Below, in pieces: positions 44,171 to 55,865 of a stretch of DNA of 64,000 bases; the first letter of the stretch is position 1, and every line of letters starts with the position of its first letter. This DNA comes from Loripinus fragilis (lineage: Eukaryota > Mollusca > Bivalvia > Lucinida > Lucinidae): positions 37,239 through 101,238 of the forward strand of contig CAXHUL010000510.1 in the NCBI GenBank assembly GCA_964019695.1. Direction: 5' to 3'. Under the pieces are notes generated by a model. That model saw only the letters and a program-made list of their open reading frames with translations, was not told the origin of the DNA and did not search any database. The translations under genes were made by a program, and so were the position numbers.

Positions 44171-44689
44171 GCTATAGTGTATATCTTTTCAAGGATCAGT
44201 GCTAAAAGTCCTCTGACAAAAACCTGCGGAGACATATGTCAAAGTAACGTGCTGACGAAAAAAGTGAAAATCGTAACTGTCTACAAAGGATTTTGTCCTG
44301 CATTCGGTTTCTTACTCCACAAGGAAAATCTTTTCTGGGAAAAAACATGATCCAAAGCGACTGCAATCTAGTCCCAAACGCATTAAAACCCATTTAAACG
44401 ACCATAGAAACGTTAAAATTAAAAAAAATATATATCGGGGGAGACCCCTAACGATAGGGTGGAATGATTACCCATTCGTGCTCCCTTCGGCACTCGATGG
44501 TTTCCTCCGTCGGACCACTTTGAAATACACAGTGACGGCCCTGAGTCTGAGCTGACCTCAAGGCGCTTAGAACTGTATGTGACGTTTCCTTGTTCTTTGG
44601 TCACTTTCCCATAAGGTGTTCTGGGTCAGGTGTGGTACTAATTGTATCGATTCCTGACATTTGCCTTCTTCCTTACTATTCATACTAAC

Positions 44690-45569
44690 ACGAGTACCGA
44701 CTCACAAGAAATACTGTTTACTGTGTAATCCTCTCAGATCAAATAGTGGTTGGTTGCCCATTAGGTGTGCCTATTTCATATTAATTAAAATTAATGCAAA
44801 ATCTCTTTTGGATAATACAGCCATGCTATATAAACAAACAGCAGCATCAAGGCATGATGTGTGTTTGGATCAAAGGTCATTTAAGTGCAAAATCGATGAA
44901 AATTGTAGCAATATTTTATGTATATTGGGGAAAAAAATCAAATTTTAAGTTCCCTCTTACCCTAATGGAAGAATTCCTTATTGCTATCCTGCTAGGTGTG
45001 TGTCTATCATGTTTGGAAAGCAATGACTTACTAAGTTTCCTGCGGTCAAATATTCATATTAGGCATGTTAAGTACGTTACTGTATAAAAACAAATAAAAT
45101 GTAATACAACTAAGAATAACCATTTCATTTTAAAGAAATAATTTATTTTGCCTAATGCTTTGTATGAATACGTCATTTTATGCAATTATATATCCTTTTA
45201 AACATAAGATGTGTTTAAGTTGTTACTTACGTTACATTTTACCATCTGAAATTGAGTCATTTCTCAAAGGTATATATTCCTAGCTACAGCTTTTATGAAG
45301 GACATGGCCATGATCTTATGCTTATAGGACTGGAATATATTTCTTTTCTCATTTTACACATTTGTTGTGTTTGTTCCCATCTATGAGTAATTGTAAAACA
45401 CTTTTACAAGGCCACTACCTGCTAATTGCATATACTAAGACAGCTTCATGAAAACACAAAGACCAAGCCTCCTTTCATAAAACATCAGTCATGTTGAAAC
45501 TATGATAGAATATGGTAAATACCATATACTGGAAGGAATATATCCTCTCATTGGTCTTCACATCAGCCT
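44690..45569. other. intergenic, nothing recognised
   Basis: AT-rich, no supported gene or structured repeat. A partial copy of the CCTGATCTTTGC family ends just before it (about 44590-44680). Confidence 0.4.
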
Positions 45570-46162
45570 GTTAGCAGATGGTAACATACATAACATAAAG
45601 CTAATATACAGGTACATTTCTAATAATGACGATCCAGTGAAAACACTGTTAACTTTTTGTGGGGTATATCGTGGAAATAGCATGACATTAAGGGTAATCC
45701 TCCATATAACTTTTAACATTTAATTGTAGAGGTGTCCTTTCATTTGCATCTACTAATGAAATGATGTTTATTCAAAAGCAGCATTTCTTTGAAATCAGGC
45801 CGCTTGTGTAAACGTATTCATCCATATATAGAAGCAGTATATATGTGATATTAAAGGTTACCTCTGTTAGCAGATGGTAACATACATAACATAAAGCTAA
45901 TATACAGGTGCATTTCTAATAATGACAATCCAGTGAAAACATTGTTAACTTTTTGTGGGGTATATCATGGAAATAGCCCTGACATTAAGGGTAATCCTCC
46001 ATATAACTTTTAACATTTAATTGTAGAGGTGTCCTTTCATTTACAAATGTTGATGAAATGATGTTGATTCAAAAGCAGCATTTCATCGAAATCAGGCTGT
46101 TTGTGTAAACGTATTCATCCATATATAGAAGCAGTATATATGTGATATTAAAGGTTACCTCT
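45570..46162. repeat. two tandem ~296-bp units
   Basis: GTTAGCAGATGGTAACATAC starts each unit, at 45570 and 45866. They differ by scattered substitutions such as CGTGGAAATAGCATG against CATGGAAATAGCCCTG. An open frame at 45502-45723 depends on the first unit only. Confidence 0.9.
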
Positions 46163-46228
46163 AATTTTAAGATACCATAAAATATATATCTATGTCTTTC
46201 ACAGCGCAACTTTTTATACATTGTAATT

Positions 46229-47275
46229 ATACCCCCCGCAAACTTTGTTTGTGGTGGGTATACTGTTTTCACGTTGTCCGTGCGTGCGTCCGTGCGTGCG
46301 TGCGTGCGTCCGTCCGTCCGTAACGCTTTGTTTCTTTAATATCTTCAAGAGTCATTGCTGGATTTTCATCAAACCTTGCAAACATGTTCATATATGCAAG
46401 ACAAATACTTTAAACAAAAAAGTAAGGGCTAGGGGCCAATTCTATTAGAGTTATTTCCCTTTGTAGTTCTAAATGGCTTTTTGTATAGGGTTTTATGCTT
46501 ATGCTAGCTATTATAGGCCATACATGGGCCGATCAATCCTACCACAGCTTTTGATGCAACAATTTGATACTTTTCCTAGACAATGTAGACACATTGAACA
46601 TATGCATGAAGGAGTTTGGTTCAGAAAAAATAATTTTTAACAAAATTACAGCTCTGAGAACTTAGACATTTTTTCCCTATTAAGGCTTTTGTATAGGCAT
46701 TGATGGTGCCTTCATGGGCCTATCAACTTCTACCACAGCTTTGAATGGAACAATTTGATACTTTGCCTATACTATGTTAACACATTGAACATATGCATGA
46801 AGGAGTTTGGTTCAGAAAAAATAATTTTTAACAAAATTACAGCTGTGAGAACATAGACAATTTTTCCCTAATAGGGCTTTTGTATATATGCATAGATGGT
46901 GTCTTCATGGGCCGATCAACTCCTACCACAGCTTTTGATGGAGCGATTTGATACTTTGCCTATTCAATAAAGACACATTGAACATATGCATGAAGGAGTT
47001 TGGTTTGGAATAAATATTTTTTGACAAAATGACAGCTGTGAGAACTTAGACAATTTTTCACTTATATGGCTTTTGTATATGCATGATAGTGCCTTTATGG
47101 GCCGATCCACTCCTACCACAGCTTTTGATGGAGCAATTTGATATTTTGCAGCTACAATATAGACATATTGAACATATGCATGAAGAAGTTAGGTTTGGAA
47201 AAAATAATTTTTGACAAAATGACAGCTGTTAGAACTTAGACAACTTCCCCTAACAAGGCTTTTGTATATTTGTTT
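46229..47275 (+). repeat. hairpin + (GTCC/GTGC)n + ~190-bp tandem units
   Basis: Starts with a hairpin ATACCCCCCGCAAAC...GTTTGTGGTGGGTAT, then a GTGCGTCCGTGCGTGC-type microsatellite (46281-46322), then about four units marked by GGCTTTTGTATA at 46475, 46684, 46875, 47068 and 47257. Each unit contains TCCTACCACAGCTTTTGATG and CATATGCATGAAGGAGTTTGG, with variations. The architecture parallels 36953-38595 and 53398-55047. Confidence 0.8.
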
Positions 47276-47279
47276 CAGT

Positions 47280-50200
47280 GTCGATAAATTCAATTCTAAG
47301 TATCAGTATTAAACATATTTTGCTTATTATTGTTTTCAATGATGATAGAGATTAAATGCTATTAGGTTTTTGGCATGTGTTTCTTTATGTTAGTTTTTTT
47401 AATTGTAATACCAAGTTTTATTCCAAATTAAATTTCCCCAAAACAGATGTCTGGTGACTTCTTGGGAACACAGGCTTTCACCATATTGGAGCACCTGATG
47501 ATTTGATTGTGTTCATGGATGTCCAACAGTTTGGGGTCATTTCTTAGTATTTAGAGTAAATGTGTATTGAAATGGTTATCTAATATGTACATTTACTAGC
47601 ATAATCAATTGGTTTAACATCTCCGATTTGCTTGATGTATATAAGATCCCAAGGTAGTTAACTCGCTTGTTCTAGTGTAGAATCTATCTGTTAACCATGC
47701 CAATTTGCTAAGACAGAGATTGATTGCATATATGGTAGGTGACTTACATTAATGTATACATCTACTGTTCGTAGATACAAGTGCAATATACCAGATTGGA
47801 TAGCACTTGTAACTGGTAACATACTCGAAATGTGTAGTTTTAATATGGCATTACTCTTGAAATAAAACTGAACTACTTTCCTTTCACAATATACAAGACA
47901 GTCCTCAAACAGTGTTAGTCTTCACAAATATCTACAAGGATATAGGTACAAAGTGAGCAAGTTCATGCTTAAAATGCTCTCTGCAAGCTGTTGTCAGCAA
48001 TGTTGTTCACATTTTCGATGGTTTTGCATATATTTGAGACTATCACAATAAGCCTAATTTAGTTAACCTTTTAAAACCAACAAACAGACCATAACTTCCT
48101 TTTCATAGGACATATATAAACATGTACCAGGGTTACAAATAGCTCAACAAAATCAAATAGTGCATAAACAAAAGCAAAGATATCAGCTGCGTGTGACACT
48201 ACTTTTTCAACATTCAGTTTAATCTGTGAGTTTCTCAGAGATGCAAACCATACTAGTGAATTTTGGAGTCATATTTTGTTTTATGCTTCAGAAAAAAACA
48301 GTCAACTTATTTTTAAAATAAAGTATCACTAACGTTTGAATGTTTGTTATTTACGTTAACATGAAATATGTTCAGATGTTTTACAAGACCCCTACATGGC
48401 TCAGGTAGCCTTACCTCAACCAACCTTAGTCTAAGATAATTAACAAGCAGAAAAGTTTCTATCAGAATTGCTGCAAAATATAATAAGATAATCATCAATA
48501 TGATATGAAATCTAGTTCAACAAAATATAGAAGATTTTAATGGGGACAGATGATAAATTAATTTTATAATGTAATTGTCAACAGTGAAAAGTGAAAATTA
48601 AAAGAATTCAGCATTCAAGAAAAATCTTTGATACTAGATCTATGTAACATCCTATATTTGGACATAAACAATGTTGGTTCTGTACTACGAAAGCTCTGGT
48701 TGATGTTATATTTGCAATCTTGAAAAACCTATGCCTGCTCTAGAAGACACTCAGCACTACCCCTGCCTTAATTCTTGCCTTGCCACTAGATGTATGAAAT
48801 ATTGCTGTGCTATTTAAGTAAATTATTGATATTAAGTCAATATTTAAATCATGACGCAGATTGCATGTTTATCGTTGTGTACCATTGGAAGAAATCTGAA
48901 AACAGCAATATGAATGTAAAAGAGCCAAGCAAACTGCAAAAAGTAATTGAGTTAGACCAGGAAATGCCACATTCACATATATTGCAGACCAACCCATGGC
49001 ACTCCTTTAAATTAAGTCTTACAGAATAAAATGCGTGTAGTATATGTAAGCTCATTGGGGAGAGCAGACCCAAATTTTATATAGGCCTTACAAAAATTTA
49101 CTACCTTTATCCATTTATGTAAGGCACCTTTTGTTACCTACGTTACCTCATAAATATATGTCCAGCAATTTTAGATCCATTATTGTTAATATAGTTATAT
49201 TTTGATTTCATTATGCAAGATATTTTGCCAATTCCAATGCAATGTAAGTAGAAAAATGAATCTGTAAGCTGCTATGCATTACATGCTGGAGCCGGTACAA
49301 ATCACATACTAATTAGCATATTTAAATATTTACTTGATTTCACTTCATTACAAGTTAAAAGTTATAAACAACTTCAAATATATGGAAATGAACATTTTCA
49401 ATTAGAATATAGATCAACATCATGTATATTTCAGGTCAGGTATCATTGTTTATTCTAAAACATGTAATTTGTGAAGTCATTATCTGCAATTTAGTATAAA
49501 ATGTACCATAAGTATAGCTGACGAGCAGATATACATATCACAGATGTATGCAATTGATTTTTATGTCTAGTTTAAACATTTAATGCTTAAACTGTTTCAC
49601 TAATACTATTAAAATAAATCAACTTTAGCCTTGTATTGTGTGTACTGTTATTTTCAATGTCAGTAGGGTAACGTTGATTACAGGTGATTTATATAAAAAT
49701 GGCCACAGAAAAGTTATTAAATTATGGGTTTCTAAGGCCCCAAGACATGTCCCAAACTGAAAATTGTTTTACTTTCTGAGAGGTGCAGCAAACTCTGAAA
49801 GTAGCCCACATATATCAGTTAAGCCCAAATGAGGGAGAATTTCCGTCATATTTGCACAAAACTTACGATGTTTGTCTTTGTAAAATCCATAAAAGGAATC
49901 TTCTAGAGGGGTTTCTTTAATAATAAACATGTTAATTTAAGCCTTCTGAAAGACTTCTATCCTTTTTAGAGTTTAAAAAACATCTTGTTGTTGGACCAGA
50001 GAAAAAAAGAAACACAGTTTGTAAAAATGCTCCGATTATTGCACTTGATGACCTTTGACCCCATTTCAAAGCCGACATATGAACATTTAGTTATAAAAAA
50101 CATTTTCTCAATGTTTTTCAGACTTATAACTATAAGCATACAAAATTTGACTTGAAATGAAATATGTTTACATATAAAAAGATAAAGTTGTTTTACAGTA

Positions 50201-52055
50201 GTACATATTTTCTCATTTGTGCACTCAATGACCTTTGACCTAATTTCTGGCCTTCATATGCAAATTCAGACTTGGCATCCACCCCTAAGGCATTGTACAC
50301 ATGCTAAATATTTTGTTAAAAGTAGTCTAACAAATGTACTCAAAAATGCCAACAAAACCAAAAATATGCACCTTTTTTTGATTCGGATTGCCAACTATTA
50401 TACAGTGTGATAAAAGATGCATGAAGCTTCATTCTGTGAACATACCGTGGCATTGTAACCGTTTCATAATTAGTTAACAAGACCACAAATAATCTGGAAA
50501 TAGAGAGAAACTACAATATAAGAAAACAGCAGTTTCAGTTTATTGATTATGTTCGTGAGAACTAATGGAATGCGCAACAACCAGCATGCTCAAGGTGCCC
50601 ACAGCCCCAGCCCAAGCGGTATTCTACTTTCCATCAGAGCACAATATTCTTGAAAGACCAGAGTATGGAAAAAATATCAACACTATATTGATGTACAGGA
50701 AGAAGTTTTACCAACTCAACACGGCACAACGACAGCTGCCATAACCTCTAAATAATTTGAAAAAATGGATCCCTAGCAATAGAGAGAGCCTAAGATATAA
50801 GAAAACAGCAGACTTGGCAGAGTCTGTTCATGAGAACTAATGGAAAGGGCAACAACCCCAATGCCCCCAGCTTATAACCATATCGTATTTGAAAGTCAAA
50901 GGAGAGTGAATAATACTGACTTCACGTCAATTACAATCTGCTGTCACGTAGAATACTATATGATAAAAAGTTGTCAGGATGGCTTCAAAGTTAATTATTA
51001 TGTACACGAATATGCCATATTTTCTGTTTTCAATTTTTTTAAGTTTGATGTTAAAAATATTCGAAGTTTTTGTTTATTTTTCAGTGGTATTGAGTATGGT
51101 GGCTGCAAGAGTAATTTGCGTGGCTTGGGTGTAATTTACGTGACGCTAAATAAAAAAGGAATATTTTTAAGAGTATTTGATTTGACAAACTTCTGTTCAC
51201 CTGAAATGTCATGTAGGGGTATGGTGATTAACATCTGAGGTTTTCATACAATTTAATACTGCAGCTTGACAGTTGAAGCAGTCAAAAGAAGACACGGTTG
51301 AAATTAATTCTAAAAGCCTATATATTTGACTTGGAAAGTTTTCGTTAATAGAAAAGAAGGATTTGATTTGTTGATTTTAGTTAATTAATACTGTTCTGAA
51401 TTGTAGAAAATAAAGTGTGTTGGTTCCAAATGTTCAATGATTTTGAGGTTTTAGTAATATTTCAATCATGCAAGCATGTCACATTTATAACCTAAATGAG
51501 CGTTAAGCACCGAGTTTCGAAATGCTGCAGAAATGGTCAAAGTTTTATCAGTGTGACGAAAGTTTGGAAGATGATTATTGAATGATTGGGTAAAGTGAAA
51601 ACATGCTTAAAAAGTCTATGTTTACAACTTCATTTTTCATTTCAATTTTCTCCAGGATTTGCAACTTATTTTAGAATGAGAGTATGATATGGTCTAAATC
51701 ACTTTTAAGTATGTTTTCGGATCATTCACTTTGATGCTTATTGTTTTAATCCAGCGGTATCCGCTGGTATGTGTTGGAGTTATGCATATATGTTGTTTTG
51801 TTTTTGTTTGATTTGATTCTTTACGTTCCATCAACAATCTTTCAACTAAACAGGAACGTGTCTTCCTGGGTTGAACAAGTACTAAGCTAGGATAAAAGTG
51901 TCTTGCTCAAGGACCACAACGCAGTGACGCCGGTGAAATGTATATACGTAAGTTATATGTTGCAGAGGGTCGCAAGGTAGAATAGTTATCTTAGCTTATT
52001 GTGTCACCCTCTATAAAAATTATATGAATAAATAAATTTTATCCATTCATTGTAT
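47280..52055. other. long intergenic stretch, nothing firmly recognised
   Basis: AT-rich. Two related blocks (about 50540-50640 and 50800-50880) share GAGAACTAATGGAA and GCAACAACC. An open frame at 50840-51238 begins inside this repeat and crosses a possible splice acceptor (TTTATTTTTCAG near 51084), but no product is recognisable. No supported gene. Confidence 0.35.
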
Positions 52056-52059
52056 CAAA

Positions 52060-52500
52060 GTAGAGAGGAAGGCAAAGATCAGGAATCGATACAATCAAGT
52101 ACCTGGAAAACCATATGGGAAAGTGACAAAAACACAAGAAACACAACAAACAAAAGAGCCAAGAGGTCGGCCTTTTCCCAACAGGTGATCACAAGGCTGC
52201 AAGGAACAGAAAGACATGTATAACAAAGATAAACAAAGCAAAAACCACGCGATTTCCTGTCCTGTAAGATCTGTCGGATACATCTAACTTAATTGTGGAT
52301 CATTTGTGTTATTTATGTCTTGTGTTTGTCATGCTTTCGCATCTGTTCATTGCTGCCTTGTGGTCACCTGCTGGGAAAGGGCTGACCTCTTGGCTCTTGT
52401 TTGTAATGTTTGATAATGTTTTTTTCCCTTTCCTATGTGGTATCCTGGGCCAGGTGAGATACTTGAATGTATTTATTCCTGATCTTTGCCGCTTTTCTTA
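52060..52500. repeat. inverted pair of CCTGATCTTTGC-family fragments
   Basis: A minus-oriented fragment (52060-52260) faces a plus-oriented one (about 52290-52500). Both match the repeat at 8481-9050 and 11304-11870 through GGGAAAGGGCTGACC and TTCCTGATCTTTGCC. Confidence 0.65.
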
Positions 52501-52638
52501 CTTTTACCGTTTGTTCAAAATAAGGATTATCAATAATCAGTGAATCATCTAGCTAAGGCCAGATTTTTATTTATTAGTTGATTTACGGGACTTTTTTTTT
52601 CAGATTTAGGGTCGACGGGGGTGGGGGGGGGGGAGACA

Positions 52639-52690
52639 AAAAAAGCTCTGAAAATGACCAGTTGACTGGTCATTTTCAGAGAGCTTTTTT
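52639..52690. repeat. short perfect hairpin
   Basis: AAAAAAGCTCTGAAAATGAC and its complement meet at CCAGTTGACTGG. It lies just after a poly-G run (52618-52633). Confidence 0.85.
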
Positions 52691-52694
52691 CTTT

Positions 52695-53397
52695 CTTTTT
52701 TTAAATATCATCAGAACAAACAGTAGAACAAGTAAGGTAAACCAAATAGTCTGTATTAAATTTTTAAATTATACATCACTTTCCTACAAATCTGGATAGG
52801 ACAATCACTTTTAACAATATCACTCTCAAAAATACACAGACAGAACCTCAAAAAAGAAAAATTCAACGAAACAAATAATATTTAGAGTTGGCGGATAAAA
52901 TAAAAAAACAAATAGATTTTTTTCTACTTTCCGAAAAAAATTGCTCTAGTTGGGTTTGTAAATCAAATTATAAAAAAAATTCTGGACCCTAGATATCTTG
53001 AAATAGAGTTGAACACTTCAATAACATCGGCCTGGTTATTGTCAGAAAGAGACAGCATGAAGCCTCTCTCATAACAAAACAAAAACAAATCTGCAACAAG
53101 TGGAGCATATTTAGTACCAAATTGCAATACCTACAATTTGTCTGAACAATTTTGAGCCAAATCTGATAAATATATTACCAAAAGATAATTGAGAGCGTCC
53201 TAAAATGTTTGGCTGTTCTGGAATTTAAAAAATGCGTTTCTCATTACAAGCCAAATAAAGAGGGCCCTCTCTATTAATTGTTTGTTTAAAAAATTCTGTA
53301 AGTTTTCTTTGATTATAAATTATGAGGCAATGTAGTATAGAAAGCAGAGAAATCATATGCAGAACACTAGATGCTAGAAAACCTTTAGATTGTAATT
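52695..53397. other. intergenic, nothing recognised
   Basis: AT-rich with no supported gene. Confidence 0.4.
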
Positions 53398-55047
53398 ATG
53401 CCCGCTTATTTCTTTAGAAAAAGGGTATATTAATTTCGTTCCAAAGTCGGTCCATCCTCCGTCTGTCCATCCGTGCGTCTGTCCGTCCGTCTGGTACGTT
53501 TCTTGTAAATGTAGCTCCTCCTATACCATAAGACGCAGCACCTTCAAACTTTGTAGCTGCATTGGTCACATAATGTAGAGGGTACTGGGCAAAATTTAAT
53601 CTGATCTTGAAAATTTCATCTGACCTTGACCCCAAGGTCAAGGTCAAAGGTCAAATAATGTAGAGGGTACTGGGCAACATTTTGCGTGACATTGAACTTG
53701 GGATGAAGGTCTAAGGTCAAAGAACGTATTTTCTTGTAAATCCTTAACCGTTGGCCGTAGCGACTTCAAATTTTGCAGGTACGTATGTCACAAGATGTAG
53801 AGGGCAATGCTTTATGTGATCTTCAGCCAAGGTCAGGTCGAATCAAATATTTCTTGTAAATTCATTACTCCTAAACCGTTGGACATAGTAATTCAAACTT
53901 AGCAGGTGCATAGATGATATGACGTAGAGGATACTGGGCAACTTGACCTTAGGTCAATGTCAAATAATGTACTTTCTTTTAAATGCATCTCCTCCTAAAC
54001 AGTTGGACGTAGCAACTTCAAACTTTGCGGAATCATTGGTTAGATAAAAAGCGGGTATTTGCGATGGTGTACCATCGACTGAAGTCTAGTTTATGATGAT
54101 TCTCACCTGAAATTTTGATAGACTAAAATAGAGTTTCTACCATTCCTCTAATTAACTTTTTCACAATATTTTTAAGATGGGTTTTAATCAAATGCTGCGA
54201 ATAAAAAACAAAAGAGAACAAAAGACAAACAAGGTAATAGGAAAGCTACCCAAATTATTGTTCCTTCCACCTAAAAGTAGGTTGCTTGATTATCTACATG
54301 TACATCAATGTACACCACAAGGTATTGCTTTAAATGATTGTAGCGATCTCACAGATTTTGTTGCGCATACCAGACCTGAATTCCAACCTGACAATTAAGT
54401 TCATGGTATACAGTTACTTCATGCCTGTCTGTAGAATAGTCAAAACTATTACACGAGGTGCCGTGGACGAACTGATGCACTATTGCACGAGACCTAATCG
54501 GACATCACCTCTTACTTTCTGATTTCCAAACAGGAATCACAGACTACCAGAAAAAAAACTTGTAATACACTAGAAACTACCTTGTAATAATGAGTAACTC
54601 TCTCGTTACAACTAGAAACTATCTAAGGCTGTAACGAAAACCTTTTTTAAAAACTATTTTATTTTATTTCTTTGGCTCAGCCAACGTTTTTGTCTTTTTA
54701 AAATCTATTTAATTGACTTTTACGTCTTAACCTTTTTTGAATTTACTCCATTTGCTTTTTGCGTATTTACTCTTTATATATCTCGTATTTTATTTGATTT
54801 TTTAAATCGATTTCGTAAAAAGAAAATCATGCTTGTGAAAGCGAAAGCCAACGTTTTTACCTGAATTCTGACGATAAAACGATAAAATCCAAAAATGCTA
54901 TCTAGTGGATATAGTCATTAGTCAAATCGTCCCTTCGATAGTTTGTTCAAGATATCGGTTGTTAATTCTAAGCTGTTTTATTTACCAACATATTTAATTG
55001 TTCGCATAGGCATTCAGTCGCCATGTATGCCATGTGAACAGATGTTC
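53398..55047 (+). repeat. dispersed repeat X, copy 2 (uninterrupted)
   Basis: Opens with a degenerate hairpin (TATGCCCGCTT...AAGGGTATA) and a GTCCGTCCGTCTG-type stretch, then units with CTCCTAAACCGTTGGA and CTTCAAACTT. From 53900 it matches copy 1 (36258-39109) closely and gives the empty site for the 36953-38595 insertion. A 73-codon ATG frame at 54177-54398 is intact here and frameshifted in copy 1. Confidence 0.8.
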
Positions 55048-55059
55048 TAAGCATTACAT

Positions 55060-55561
55060 TCCTTGTTCTAATATGCGTGTTATACGAATATGTTCACTAT
55101 AACGTGTAACTGTTTCAATTTGATTGTTCGTATCATTTTCCTACGATTTAAACACCCGGAAACACAATATGCATGCGCATATCAAGAGGGGGGGGGGTAT
55201 TCAGTGTTGGGCCATCATAGGTTCGTCAGAGAAGCATGCGCGGATCCAGAAAGCTTTGTCAGAGGGTGTCCAACTATCACTATAAGCGGGCCATCATCGG
55301 CCCGCCAGCGAAACGTGCCGATGATGACCAAACATTGAATGCTGGCTTGGTAACCGTATGATTTACAAGGAATCCGGACCAATATTGCTAAGAAATCTTA
55401 TATTCTTGTGATTTTTCAGGGGGAGGAGGGTGGTCCGGACCCCCTTCCCCCATCCGGATCCACACACAAGTAGCGCCGTTCAAATTTCGTTTCGCGGACG
55501 GGCCGTGGATGACTAAATAACAAACAAACAAAATACGTCAAAATTTTCGACATGGACCCCC

Positions 55562-55604
<43 letters not shown>

Positions 55605-55860
55605 ACACACACACCGCCACCGCCACCGCCACCAACACTGACAAAACATAATGGATACGCGCATGACATGTGCATGCATGTGCGTTTGATTAAAAATTTA
55701 ATCTGAAAAAAATGCTAAATTGCATTGAGACTTTCAGTGGCTGTACACTTGGTGTGAATTTCTGTTTTCGTATGAAATGGCTCCGTTGTACCACAACTTG
55801 TGAAAAATTAACGATCGACTGTATTTTTTGTAAAAATAATCAGGGGAAACAACCAACGTC
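55060..55860. other. intergenic with simple repeats
   Basis: Contains poly-G (55188-55196), a (CA)n run (about 55563-55614) and a CCGCCA run next to it. No gene is visible except the start at 55866. Confidence 0.5.
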
Positions 55861-55865
55861 ATAGC

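Noticed and set aside
43989..44235. Overlapping open frames on both strands
   Set aside because: They are by-products of the 194-bp palindromic MITE.
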